In this document: positions 22,920 to 33,268 of the stretch, piece after piece
Layout: the number at the start of each line of letters is the position of its first letter
How positions within the stretch are numbered: position 1 is the stretch's first letter
DNA from: Blattamonas nauphoetae
Taxonomy: Eukaryota; Preaxostyla; Oxymonadida
Length of the DNA: 64,000 nt
Assembly (NCBI GenBank): GCA_033064195.1
Contig: JARBJD010000064.1
Location: forward strand, 240,760 to 304,759
Direction: 5' to 3'
The notes under the pieces: generated by a model
Database searches by the model: none
What the model saw: only the letters and a program-made list of their open reading frames with translations
What the model was told of the DNA's origin: nothing
Translations under genes and position numbers: made by a program

Positions 22920-24071
22920 ATGTTCCAACATTATCCTTTCCTTCCTGATTCTAACTTACCGAACCAATCGTCCTCCGAACGTGCACTTATCATTTTAGAT
23001 GGTCACAGTTCCCGTTCTCAGCCTGAACTCATGGCGTGGCTCGCTGCTCGCAACGTTGACGTAATTGTGCTGCCTTCTCACACATCTGAGTTTCTTCAGC
23101 CGTTAGACCAGGTGGTCAACAAAGAATGGAAGAGAGCTCTAAAGGCTGTCAGCCTCCCAAAGAACAAACGGGACCAGACGCAATTGAACACCTTCATGAA
23201 CCAAATCGACATTGCGGTAACGAAGGCACTTCAAGCTGACTATATCAGAAAAGGGTTTGAAAAATGCGGCCTCATCCTCAGGCCTCCAACAAAAATGCTC
23301 AACAGTCTGAGAAATACAGGGCAGTCGTTCGAGGAGTGGAAACAGTCTAGATCCATTCACAACACGGACGATGATGAGTTCTCAGACAATTCCGACGATT
23401 CTCCTGATCCGAATTGGGTCAATCGAATAAAAGCGAGTCATCTTGATGACTGGGACGTATTTCAAGTCGAAGACATCGACTCAATCAAACCACTCACAAT
23501 GTCTGCATCATTTCCAATCAGTGGACATGTTCTCACAGATCAATCTTTCCTTCGTTGTTGGTGTGACCATCTCGCTGCTCGTGAACGTCTTAAAGATGAG
23601 AAAGAATCTGCACGCAGGATCAGAACAGAAAAGAGGAGGGCAATGACGTTCAGGAAGCTTGAAAAGCTCACAGAGAGACGTGGAAGCCAGTCAAGTGTGA
23701 GTGTGACACGTGAAAGGAAACTTCTTCCGGACGACAGCAGCGAATCTTCTGATTCCTTCAGTCACAGTCATGACGAAGAGTTTGACGATGTAGCTTCGAT
23801 CCTTGATCCCAATTCAACTGACAATGGCGATTCACTGTCGGGGTCAACAGATGAGAGCGATTCGGAATCCATCTCCAATCGAGTAAATCAGTTATTGACC
23901 GGAATGCATGGCCGACTACCAGGGAAAAGAAAAACTCGTCCTCCAACTTCATTCCTATCTCAGAGTCAAATCTCCACCAGCAATTCTTTGAACGACAGAC
24001 GCCGAGAACCTCAGACAAGATACATGGTCGATTCTGAAGGGATGATCGTTCTTGACTCAGAAAGCGATTGA
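19911..24071 (+). CDS. open frame: 59 x 17-residue repeat fused to C-terminal half of a pogo-type DDE protein
   Basis: One frame of 1,386 codons (ATG 19911, TGA at 24069-24071). Residues 9 to about 1003 are 59 copies of a 17-residue repeat (consensus MGLMRNEQTLTGSVGGQ; variants start TGS, TGL or PGS). From 22921 a different sequence follows: ALIILDGHSSR, then VIVLPSHTSEFLQPLDQVV, a pattern of the DDE_1 (pogo/Tigger/jerky) family carrying the second and third catalytic Asp. The first Asp and the DNA-binding part are missing. After it comes an acidic Ser/Asp-rich tail. The frame is also open on the minus strand through the repeat, so openness alone does not prove translation; the in-frame join does suggest it. 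It could be an exapted protein or a truncated transposase fortuitously extended by repeat growth. Confidence 0.55.
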   Translation: MTGSVGGQMGLMRNEQTLTGSVGGQMGLMRNEQTLTGSVGGQTGSMRNEQTLTGSVGGQMGLMRNEQTLTGSVGGQMGLMRNEQTLTGSVGGQTGSMRNEQMLTGSVGGQMGLMRNEQTLTGSVGGQMGLMRNEQTLTGSVGGQMGLMRNEQMLTGSVGGQPGSMRNEQTLTGSVGGQTGLMRNEQTLTGSVGGQPGSMRNEQTLTGSVGGQMGLMRNEQTLTGSVGGQPGSMRNEQTLTGSVGGQMGLMRNEQTLTGSVGGQMGLMRNEQTLTGSVGGQMGLMRNEQTLTGSVGGQPGSMRNEQTLTGSVGGQMGLMRNEQTLTGSVGGQPGSMRNEQTLTGSVGGQMGLMRNEQMLTGSVGGQPGSMRNEQTLTGSVGGQTGLMRNEQMLTGSVGGQMGLMRNEQMLTGSVGGQPGSMRNEQTLTGSVGGQMGLMRNEQTLTGSVGGQPGSMRNEQTLTGSVGGQMGLMRNEQTLTGSVGGQMGLMRNEQTLTGSVGGQMGLMRNEQTLTGSVGGQMGLMRNEQTLTGSVGGQPGSMRNEQTLTGSVGGQMGLMRNEQTLTGSVGGQPGSMRNEQTLTGSVGGQMGLMRNEQMLTGSVGGQPGSMRNEQTLTGSVGGQTGLMRNEQMLTGSVGGQMGLMRNEQMLTGSVGGQPGSMRNEQTLTGSVGGQMGLMRNEQMLTGSVGGQPGSMRNEQTLTGSVGGQTGLMRNEQMLTGSVGGQMGLMRNEQMLTGSVGGQPGSMRNEQTLTGSVGGQTGSMRNEQTLTGSVGGQMGLMRNEQTLTGSVGGQTGLMRNEQTLTGSVGGQTGSMRNEQMLTGSVGGQMGLMRNEQTLTGSVGGQTGSMRNEQMLIGSVDGQMGLMRNEQTLTGSVGGQTGSMRNEQMLTGSVDGQMGLMRNEQTLTGSVGGQMGLMRNEQTLTGSVGGQMGLMRNEQTLTGSVGGQTGSMRNEQMLIGSVDGQMGLMRNEQTLTGSVGGQTGSMRNEQTLTGSVGGQTGSMRNEQTMFQHYPFLPDSNLPNQSSSERALIILDGHSSRSQPELMAWLAARNVDVIVLPSHTSEFLQPLDQVVNKEWKRALKAVSLPKNKRDQTQLNTFMNQIDIAVTKALQADYIRKGFEKCGLILRPPTKMLNSLRNTGQSFEEWKQSRSIHNTDDDEFSDNSDDSPDPNWVNRIKASHLDDWDVFQVEDIDSIKPLTMSASFPISGHVLTDQSFLRCWCDHLAARERLKDEKESARRIRTEKRRAMTFRKLEKLTERRGSQSSVSVTRERKLLPDDSSESSDSFSHSHDEEFDDVASILDPNSTDNGDSLSGSTDESDSESISNRVNQLLTGMHGRLPGKRKTRPPTSFLSQSQISTSNSLNDRRREPQTRYMVDSEGMIVLDSESD

Positions 24072-24400
24072 GCTAGTTTGAGCGCCCGTCGATGTCAGCC
24101 AACGAGGTGACGACACTAAGATCGATGCGCGAGCTACATTCAGACGACTGACAGTCTCTTCATCTCCGGATACCAGTGAGTAGAGTTCACTACTGCTTTC
24201 CGGGGCAGTCCCGTCAAAGCCCACAGCAGAAGTATGACCCTACACCACTAAATATCCGTGCCTGGAATTGCTGATGCTCATCTCTTTCTACGGGGTTATC
24301 ATTCCCAGGAAGAGGCAATCGTAACAATAGTCTTGTTCGGTTGAAACATCCAAGTCAGGCCATATCGCTTCACAGTCTCTTCAGTCTTTGACAATATATA
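24072..24400. other. unassigned spacer
   Basis: About 330 bp between the DDE frame and the left end of the mariner-like element. I see no open frame, repeat or TIR that would bound the DDE open frame as an element. Confidence 0.3.
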
Positions 24401-25132
24401 GGGGGTGCATTAATTACGTCCCCTCGGGTTTTCAGCCTTTCTAGCGAATGGAACAATGAAACAATACCAGTCAACCACCGAAACTTGACCAGCGGTCAGA
24501 ATAAAGCTCATTTTTCTCGTTGAAATTGCATTCAGCTCTTGATTCAGTCAATATCTCATTTCGGGTTGAACTTTCAGGTCTACTATCCACTTTCTTGAAT
24601 TAAGGAGTTAGACAATTAAATCAATGATTTGAAAATTGAACAAATCGGCGAAGAATAACCGTAAATCATTGCAAGTCGAGACATGAGGAGGATGATGATG
24701 AAAAAGTGTGGATGCCCTTCACGAGTTGAAATAGTCGACTGGAGAATCCTGCATTCATATATTAGAACTTGATCTGGTGGATTGTGAGTAGTAGAGGATT
24801 GATTGCAGGGTCTCATATCATGCAGATCGTGCTGTTTCAAAATGGTTCAACTCAATCCAGGCTGGATACTCTTTCAACATTTAGACTTGGGGAGTCGACC
24901 GAAGCAAAGGAAAATGGATGAGACGGAATCGCAAGATTCATATTTGACAAGTGTACCAACACGAATAGGATCGACTTGGAATCATTGGACGTATCTACCA
25001 GTTTCGAACACTGGAATGATCCTATTCAAAAGATTATTTGAGGTCTGATGCTGGAGAGTATTTAAAGTCATCGTTTTGTATTAATATGAGAAATATGCCA
25101 AATCTTGAGAAGGATCAAACCCTATTTTTGAT

Positions 25133-26181
25133 ATGGTGACCGAGGAGTACCGGATTCGGGACCGAGCATACATTCAAAGCTGCCATCGCAAGGGATGGGA
25201 CGTCCTCCGATGTATCCGGGAAGCCCGTGTACACCTCCAAAATCCTCCCTGTCAAAAGACAATCAGAAAGCATTGGCGCATGTTGGAGGCAAACACATTC
25301 CGCTTAAAATCGAGATCACCACCTGGACGACCACCGGATTTAGCAAAGCGTCGGCGGATAATAAACCGAATAGTACGAGAACCGCAGATTAGTTCAACGA
25401 AAACAGGGAAAGTGTGCAGAGTCTCACCTCACACAGTGAAAAAGGCGACTGCTGCAGCCGGGTATGTCAAAATAACACCCCGGAAAGTCCCACATGTCCT
25501 AACACCAGCCGATAAGATCCAAAGAGTAGAATGTGCTCGACAAATGCTGAGAATCTTACACAGGGAACGACGACGAAAGTGGCCCACCGTATTCACGGGG
25601 GATGAGTCGCAGTTTTATTTCTCTTACCCAATGTCTCACAGATGGTGTAGAGGGGCGAGGATCGTGCACAAGTGCAAGATCCTCGCCATTTCCAACGGAA
25701 GATCATGTTCACGATCTTCTTCGGCATTAATTTCACTCCAATCATTGAACCCCTCGATCAAGGTCAAACAATCACTGGTAGATACTTTCGAGACAGCATT
25801 ATTCAGCCATTGGACAGGTATCTTTCGAACCAGGCGGGGTTTGAAGGTCCGATCATCCTTCATTTCGATAGCGCAGCACCCCACCGATCAGAGCTGGTCA
25901 ATCAATATCTTCAAGACTCTAACATCCAAACAATGCCACACCCCGCGTACTCACCCGACATCAGCCCTTGCGACTTTGCAATTTTCGGCACGATTAAGGA
26001 TCGCCTCAGAGGACGAACGTTCAACAACATCGAAGAAATATCACATGCTTTGAACCAGGAAATGGCACGATTCACCAGACCTCATCGAATTCGTATTTTT
26101 CAATCATGGATCAAGCGATTGACCCATGTTATTCGAAATAATGGAAATTATTACGATAAAAGTATGCATTCGTGTTTTTGA
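25133..26181 (+). pseudogene. mariner-type transposase (D,D34D) with a frameshift
   Basis: ATG 25133 opens MVTEEYRIRDRAYIQSC, with a helix-turn-helix region and a GRPP motif (about residues 65-68), as in Tc1/mariner proteins. The first catalytic Asp is in TGDESQFYF. Near 25640-25690 the frame shifts once; the second part continues with HFDSAAPHRS and YSPDISPCDF to TGA at 26181. The spac­ing between the second and third Asp is 34 residues, as in mariner. The transposase cuts the element out and inserts it at TA sites. No T-rich 30-50 bp intron fits the frame change, so I call it broken rather than spliced. Confidence 0.8.
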
Positions 26182-26373
26182 TGATCTTTTCACATTCATA
26201 GGAGCTGAGCTTCTCTACGCGCAAGATCAGAACCGCGATGACCACCGTTAAATGAGGGGAGATCAAGATCCTGTTCATCTCACTTCATCTGTTAATCAAG
26301 CTTTCTGTCTGTTTTGTTTTCACAAATTTTAAGAAATTAGATGAAAACAACTCCAAATGTGAAGTTTTGCATA

Positions 26374-28417
26374 CAGTGGTTCCAAAAGCCGGGACTATTC
26401 CAAAAGGCGGGACAATATCATTTTCTATTTTCGATTGTCCATACAATCCTATCGAAAAGCGTCATTTCATTCTCGTCATGTACTGAAATTGGGCGTGTTC
26501 TATATGTCTATTATGTGTTAATTAAGTTGTTTTGATGGCAGGAATCTAAGACGAGACAAAATGAGTGAAAATAGAGATGAGCCCATGATTCATGAAAGGA
26601 ACAAAAAAAAGCAGAACTCCACACCGACGAGCTATCGAACGAGAGCTCGGAAAACGGGAATATTTCGGCTTATCGCGGGCGGAAAAGGTCATTCGAATCG
26701 AGAAAGCGCTGAATCTCAAGAAGGGTGTAGTGAACAGAGTGGTGGGTGCGGGGCGCAGCTCAGTTTGGAGAGCAAGAAAGGCGGCGGCAAATCGACGGGA
26801 TATAGGCGTGACAGGGCGTCCGAACAGACTTCGCAAGACTCAAAGAGATGATTTGCTGAATACTTTTAAAGAACAAAAAACAGACCGAGGGACTGTCACT
26901 TTTTCAGTCCTCCAGCAAGCTGTATGCACTTTTTTCTGTCATAATTCCATTCTAGGCAGAACAGATGTTGAAAGATGAGATGGGAGATGAATATGAAGAC
27001 AGACCTCTCAGCCCAACGTGGATATACAATAATTCGGACGCTGTGAATGAGCTGGTTGTTTCGACCCCAACAGTAATGGAAGCAAAAAAAATTTCTTGTT
27101 GCAATCCTTCAACCATAAAGGCTTGGAATTCACTCCTGACCAACGTTGTATCCTCATTCTCCATTGACTTTCGTCTTCAATTCAATTTGGACGAAAGTTC
27201 GCTAAAAGTGACAGGGAAGAGAGTGAACATGGAATTTCATTCGAAAAAAACAATACCTCCACCTCTCAAAAAGCCGTCAAGAACGCCGAATACAACACTT
27301 TGTTCATGTATCTGCGCTGATGGCACTTGTCTCCCACATGCCATCATCCTCGCGAAAAAGAAGGAGGCAGTCGAATTTCAGGATTTTAATCCTGACACTC
27401 TGAGACAAATTACAAATAACTCTGGATGGATGGATAAAGCAACTTTCAAGAAGTATATTGAAACGATTTTCATTCCTTTCACCGTCAACAAAAGATCACG
27501 TCTGAATTTGGAGGACAGTTGGGCACTCTTGGTCGTTGATTCCCACTCAAGTCGTTTTCAAGATGATCTGCACAAGATACTAATCCAAAATCATATTCAT
27601 CTCCTGACACTACCCCCCAACACGACGAATCTTTTGCAACCGTTGGACGACATCCCCTTCAGGACGTTCAAAAAGTCGTTTTATGACTCATATACTGAGC
27701 CATCTGATCCTTCTCGATCGGCGATTCGGTCAGCTGTGGCGGAAGCACTTAAACTGGCTTTACAAGAAGGCTTCCGCATAAAGTGCATCAAACCAGCATT
27801 CTCAAACTGTGGTTTCTTTCCGATTTCGGAAAGAAATCCAACAAACAAGCTGAAACGTCAATTTCAATTACCGATGACTTGCACAGATGAGGAATTAGAT
27901 GAATTCTGCAAACCGAAAATGGTCATCTCTGAAGGACGTCTCCTCACGGAAATACAGACAGAGATTTCACCTTCAACTGACGAAATGCAGAACAGAGCCA
28001 GACCTGCAACTGGAATGGGTTTGATAACTTCCTTCTTCCAACCGAGAAGTGCTCACCGTTTGCATCAGGAAAATACTCCCATCGATCAAGTCAATCAGGA
28101 AACAATCAGGTCAATCGACGAAGAAAACATTGAAAATCACATTGCACCTCCTTTTATCGAACATATTGGCCGATTCCGTCTTTACCACGACGATACCGAA
28201 TAACAGTTCTTTCAAGAGACTACTCGCTCTGCATGCATTTCTTTTTCACCATTCATCCTTTTTTCGTGTTGGTATTCAGATAGTGTTGTTCATAAACCAA
28301 ATAAATTCGATGAATATGAGAAATGAGCGTGACACTGGAAAACAAAACACTAGCGGCAGAGAAAGAAAGAATGTATTGTCCCGCCTTTTGGAATAATCCC
28401 GGCTTTTGGAACCACTG
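26374..28417 (+). mobile_element. pogo/Tigger-like DNA transposon, apparently complete, nested in the mariner element
   Basis: 2,044 bp bounded by 44-bp inverted repeats at 26374-26417 (CAGTGGTTCCAAAAGCCGGG...) and 28374-28417, with one mismatch. It is flanked by TA (26372-26373 and 28418-28419). The CAGTG start and TA duplication are typical of pogo/Tigger elements. It holds one transposase gene with a 34-bp intron and no breaks. Nearly identical ends and an open transposase suggest recent insertion, after that of the mariner host element. Confidence 0.93.
26592..28203 (+). CDS. pogo/Tigger-type transposase, 2 exons, 525 aa
   Basis: Exon 1 is 26592-26921, the intron 26922-26955 (34 bp, GTATGC...TTCTAG, phase 0) and exon 2 26956-28203 (TAA). 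The N-terminal ~90 residues (KSRTPHRRAIERELGKREYF, then VVNRVVGAGRSSVWRARKAA) are basic and helical, fitting the HTH DNA-binding half of pogo proteins. The DDE_1 catalytic core follows: FNLDES (Asp about 189), LLVVDSHSSR (Asp about 305), NLLQPLDD (Asp about 341); the last two are 35 residues apart. All three acidic residues are present, so it looks competent. The tail is hydrophilic. Since the DDE fusion protein at 22.9-24.1 kb has the same motifs but different sequence, they are distant relatives. Confidence 0.9.
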
Positions 28418-28616
28418 TAATCATAGTCTCACATTGAACGAAAACTGACTTGAAAATCGTGAGATTTGGGTGATTTGAGTGACTAAAAGGACAATATGAC
28501 GAAAAATCAGGTTGAAATATGAATTGGCTATGTTTCAGACGTTGGAGAAAAAATAAACTCGATTCTCAGCTTCGTATGAGAGAAAACCCGAGGGGACGGA
28601 ATTAATGCACCCCCTA

Positions 28617-29720
28617 TAGGTAGCGTTCTCGTCGTCGTCGCCAGCAGCATGAATGGAGTAGGTATCCACACTCAGTCGATGATGATTGTGTGTCGTGTTG
28701 AACACGGCCAGCAGTTCACCATGTTCTTCGCTGTCAGTAAGAAAGTTGAGTTGAGACATTCCGGCGTCGATGCAGTCATCGCGTCCATTCCCCTGTCGTC
28801 AAGTTGTCCATTCCTTCCATACGAGTCTGAATTATCTTTCACACAATCAGTTTCTGGTGCGCCAAGGAGAGTATTGAGTGTCTCTGTTGCCTCTCGAATC
28901 CACTCACTCAATCCAACGACTCTCAAACGTCTTTGATTCACACGTGCTCGCTCCAGATTCAATCGCACAAGAGGAGTCGATCTCGAACATCCTCAATCTT
29001 CGAGGGAAGACTCTAAAGTCTCATCACAACCAGGTCGTGTCAGGGATCCGAATTAGATTTCGCTGAGCTCGGAGATTGGTGTCTGCATCCCTTTCGTTAA
29101 CCGTTGGGAGGAGGATGAGTTACTGAAGAGTGTGTTTGTAGGACTTGCACGAAGTAGCAATCAAGTCGGACAGGCATGTAATCTGTGCTTTGTCATCCAG
29201 TCCAAGTTGAGAGATCCTCTCCGCAACATCTCAAATGATCAGGCGATTCGCGACTTCAACGGTGTCTGGTTCGTCGAAGTGTTACCTCAAACATGCAAGT
29301 TCGTTTGACAATAGAACAGAAATCCAACCGGCTCATCCGCAACGAATTGAAACTGCTTCGTCGGTTGCGACAGATCGCGCGATTGGGTGAGAACACAGAT
29401 CATCGATTTCGGAGATTGGTGGTAGTGATCGTGGGATCTTCAGTTGGGCGGACGAACAGTGACTGCACAAGTTGTATGTGGGAATCAAACGGTGGAATAG
29501 TGGCGAACATTCCAATCAAAGAGTCGAGAATGCACGCTCACCACCTCATGATATCCTCCCTGGAAAGTCGAAGGATCCTCCTCGCTTCATCGCACACGGA
29601 TTCACGATGCTCGCGAACCAAGATGTCGGTACCTTGGACTTCAGGTTGAAGGATCGCAAGATGCGACAGAAAGAATCCTTCATTCGTTAATATATCGATC
29701 CAAAAGAATTGAGACGCATA
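28617..29720. other. unassigned region with decayed coding fragments
   Basis: No intact gene. Protein-like stretches occur: plus strand about 29061-29308 (WEEDELLKSVFVGLARSSNQ followed by an open frame to TGA), plus strand about 29470-29690 (LYVGIKRWNSGEHSNQ, then GKSKDPPRFIAHGF, ending TAA), and minus strand about 28630-28759 (SQLNFLTDSEEHGELL). Adjacent TGA codons interrupt the middle fragment's frame upstream. I recognise no family. The mariner insertion separates this region from 24072-24400, so those were once adjacent. Confidence 0.35.
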
Positions 29721-32120
29721 AACTAAGGTTTCGACGCGTTGTCCTTCGTCCTCGCCCGCAAACTCATGTTTCCATGCATTGTCCTTCGTCCACGTCCGCA
29801 AACTCATGTTTCTTCGCGTTGCCCTTCGTCCACGTCCGCAAACTCATGTTTTCTCGCGTTGCCCTTCGTCCTCGTCCGCAAACTCATGTTTCCATGCATT
29901 GCCCTTCGTCCTCGTCCGCAAATTCATGTTGCCATGCATTGTCCTTCGTCCTCGTCCGCAAACTCATGTTGCCATGCATTGTCCTTCGTCCTCGTCCGCA
30001 AACTCATGTTTCCATGCATTGGCCTTCGTCCTCGTCCGCAAACTAAGGTTTCGACGCGTTGCGCTTCGTCCACGTCCGCCAACTCATGTTTCTTCGCGTT
30101 GCTCTTCGTCCACGTCCGCAAATTCATGTTTCAATGCATTGCCCTTCGTCTTCGTGCGCAAACTCATGTTGCCATGCATTGTCCTTCGTCCACGTCCGCA
30201 AACTCATGTTTCAATGCATTGCCCTTCGTCCTCGTCCGCAAACTAAGGTTTCGACGCGTTGCGCTTCGTCCACGTCCGCAAACTCATGTTTCTTCGAGTT
30301 GCTCTTCGTCCTCGCCCGCAAATTCATGTTTCCATGCATTGTCCTTCGTCTTCGTCCGCAAATTCATGTTTCTTCGCGTTGCTCTTCGTCCTCGCCCGCA
30401 CATTCATGTTGCCATGCATTGTCCTTCGTCCACGTCCGCAAACTCATGTTTCCATGCATTGGCCTTCGTCCTCGTCCGCAAACTCATGTTTCCATGCATT
30501 GGCCTTCGTCCTCGTCCGCAAACTAAGGCTTCGACGCGTTGCGCTTCGTCCACGTCCGCAAACTCATGTTTCTTCGAGTTGCTCTTCGTCCTCGCCCGCA
30601 AATTCATGTTTCCATGCATTGTCCTTCGTCTTCGTCCGCAAACTCATGTTTCCATGCATTGCCCTTCGTCCTCGTCCGCAAATTCATGTTGCCATGCATT
30701 GTCCTTCGTCCTCGCCCGCAAATTCATGTTGCCATGCATTGTCCTTCGTCCACGTCCGCAAACTCATGTTTCCATGCATTGGCCTTCGTCCTCGTCCGCA
30801 AACTAAGGTTTCGACGCGTTGCGCTTCGTCCACGTCCGCCAACTCATGTTTCTTCGCGTTGCTCTTCGTCCACGTCCGCAAATTCATGTTTCAATGCATT
30901 GCCCTTCGTCTTCGTGCGCAAACTCATGTTGCCATGCATTGTCCTTCGTCCACGTCCGCAAACTCATGTTTCAATGCATTGCCCTTCGTCCTCGTCCGCA
31001 AATTCATGTTTCTTCGCGTTGCCCTTCGTCCTCGTCCGCAAATTCATGTTTCTTCGAGTTGCTCTTCGTCCTCGCCCGCAAATTCATGTTTCCATGCATT
31101 GTCCTTCGTCTTCGTCCGCAAATTCATGTTTCTTCGCGTTGCTCTTCGTCCTCGCCCGCACATTCATGTTTCCATGCATTGCCCTTCGTCTTCGTCCGCA
31201 AACTCATGTTTCTTCGCGTTGCCCTTCGTCCTCGTCCGCAAATTCATGTTTCTTCGCGTTGCTCTTCGTCCTCGCCCGCACATTCATGTTTCCATGCATT
31301 GCCCTTCGTCCACGTCCGCAAACTCATGTTTCTTCGCGTTGCTCTTCGTCCTCGCCCGCAAACTCATGTTTCCATGCATTGCCCTTCGTCCACGTCCGCC
31401 AACTCATGTTTCTTCGCGTTGCCCTTCGTCCACGTCCGCAAACTCATGTTTCCATGCATTGCCCTTCGTCCACGTCCGCCAACTCATGTTTCTTCGCGTT
31501 GCCCTTCGTCCACGTCCGCCAACTCATGTTTCTTCGCGTTGCCCTTCGTCCACGTCCGCAAACTCATGTTTCCAGGCATTGCCCTTCGTCCACGTCCGCA
31601 AACTCATGTTTCTTCGCGTTGCCCTTCGTCCTCGTCCGCAAACTCATGTTTCCATGCATTGCCCTTCGTCCTCGTCCGCAAATTCATGTTTCCAGGCATT
31701 GCCCTTCGTCCACGTCCGCAAACTCATGTTTCCAGGCATTGCCCTTCGTCCACGTCCGCAAACTCATGTTTCTTCGCGTTGCCCTTCGTCCTCGTCCGCA
31801 AACTCATGTTTCCATGCATTGCCCTTCGTCCTCGTCCGCAAATTCATGTTTCCAGGCATTGCCCTTCGTCCTCGTCCGCAAACTCATGTTTCCATGCATT
31901 GCCCTTCGTCCACGTCCGCAAACTCATGTTTCCATGCATTGCCCTTCGTCCACGTCCGCCAACTCATGTTTCTTCGCGTTGCCCTTCGTCCACGTCCGCA
32001 AACTCATGTTTCCAGGCATTGCCCTTCGTCCACGTCCGCAAACTCATGTTTCTTCGCGTTGCCCTTCGTCCTCGTCCGCAAACTCATGTTTCCATGCATT
32101 GCCCTTCGTCCTCCTCTGCT
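29721..32120 (+). repeat. 40-bp minisatellite, 60 copies
   Basis: Unit: AACTCATGTTTCCATGCATT + GCCCTTCGTCCTCGTCCGCA (40 bp), with 60 copies in strict register from 29721 to 32120. A variable core alternates among TCCATGCATT, TCTTCGCGTT, TCGACGCGTT, TCCAGGCATT, GCCATGCATT and TCAATGCATT. The variant AACTAAGG...CGACGCGTT recurs at 29721, 30041, 30241, 30521 and 30801 (steps of 5, 7 or 8 units) and only in the left half; the right half is made of simpler alternations. Because 40 is not a multiple of 3, every plus frame reads the same 40-residue cycle and is stop-free, so the long open frames here are not evidence for genes. Confidence 0.95.
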
Positions 32121-32878
32121 CACTCATCGGTACATGAGATGACCTTCGTTCTCGCCTGCTCACTCCTCTTTTCCTGATCTCCCCCTCGCCCTCGTTTGTT
32201 AATGCTCCTTTCCATGCTCAGCCTTTTCTCTTGTCTGTTCATCGCAACTGGTGTCCTTCACATTCATCGTCATCTGCCAATCCTTTCTTCATTCATCTGT
32301 CATTTCTTGTCGGATCATTTCACCCTTTCTTTTCTGAGATTAATAACCTCAATTCACAAAAAACATGACAAAAGATTACCTAATAATTCTGAAAACACAC
32401 TATCTCTTCTGATTAACTGCATCTCTTCTCTCATTTTTTCATGAATGTTGATCGGGCCCATCGTTTTGATCATTCCATAGTAAATCATCTTTTTCTCAGG
32501 ATGGAGGAATTTGTCAACTCTATCATTTCACACTATTGATATTCGCCATGTTCTTTATCAAAAATGAGAAAAGCACCAATTGGTGACAGGACACCGATTG
32601 GTGACGCCACTATGATTTGGTATTCATTTTTCTATCTTCATTAATCATTTTTTGTGTCTTTCTTCGTTTATTGTCTATTCTCCCTCATTGAATTATATCT
32701 TGAATCTTCTTTCATCAGGGCTTTCAGAAACTAAAATCGTTTGATCTTTATTTTTTTCCATCGTCATTTTTCATTCTTTTGCGTCGATATTCGGTTATGG
32801 CCTTCTATATCTCTCTCTCTCATTATTTAGCACTGATTTCATCCAGATTTTCAACGCTTATCGAATTCTCGTTTATCA
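32121..32878. promoter_or_regulatory. decaying satellite edge and upstream region of B1
   Basis: 32121-32240 holds degraded satellite units. 32240-32680 is T-rich with nothing recognised. About 32685-32878 is closely similar to 43045-43229 upstream of B2 (for example TCTTGAATCTTCTTTCATCA, then TCGATATTCGGTTATGGCCT) and more weakly to the B3 upstream. Such conservation next to coding starts suggests promoter or 5' UTR sequence. Confidence 0.45.
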
Positions 32879-33268
32879 ATGAGCGAACAGCCTTTTATTT
32901 CCCTTCAATCCATCATCTATTCATCGACAGAATGTGGTGACAATGACTTAGTCAATACTGCACTTTCGGAGAAGATTCCGACAGAATCTCTCTCTTCGTT
33001 GATCAAACGGTTTGAAAGCGGTGATGAGTCTCTTTCTTGGACAGTGTGTTGTTCTCCTATTTTCTCACTTTCTGCAGAGATTGATGGAATGGTTTGTTGA
33101 AGCGGTGATGGGAGCGGAACAATTCCGAAATGAACACCCCTCTGCCCCGCCTCTGACCTCCGAGAACATCCGAATTGACTCATCCTCCACAATCGTGATC
33201 AGTCTTCTTTTTTTCTCCTTTCATCGTCTGAACAGCTTTTCCCTCCTCGCCAGACGAACCTTCGAATT

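Larger units (their letters stand above)
24401..28614 (+). mobile_element. mariner-like DNA transposon (TIR 33 bp, TA target site), interrupted by a nested element
   Basis: The ends are inverted repeats: 24401-24433 (GGGGGTGCATTAATTACGTC...) and 28582-28614, 33 bp with one mismatch. TA flanks both ends (24399-24400 and 28615-28616), the target duplication of Tc1/mariner elements. The transposase remnant is at 25133-26181. A complete pogo-like element occupies 26374-28417 downstream of the transposase. Without it the element is about 2.17 kb, long for a mariner (usually about 1.3 kb), with roughly 700 bp of non-coding sequence ahead of the transposase. Confidence 0.85.

Noticed and set aside
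19692-22931. Minus-strand frames of over 1,000 codons across the 51-bp satellite
   Set aside because: A stop-free 51-bp unit repeated in register gives open frames by construction. They end in SPRY remnants in mixed frames, so no gene is supported.
25640-25700. An intron to explain the frame change in the mariner transposase
   Set aside because: No GT...AG pair of 28-60 bp with a pyrimidine-rich 3' half restores the frame there.
29721-32120. Array considered as a CRISPR-like repeat
   Set aside because: Units abut with no unique spacers, variants are shared between units and the context is eukaryotic.
29739-32177. Several long plus-strand open frames over the 40-bp satellite (up to 627 codons)
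   Set aside because: The 40-bp unit lacks stops in every plus frame and 40 is not a multiple of 3, so all frames read the same cycle. Openness is automatic; there is no start context, intron or domain.
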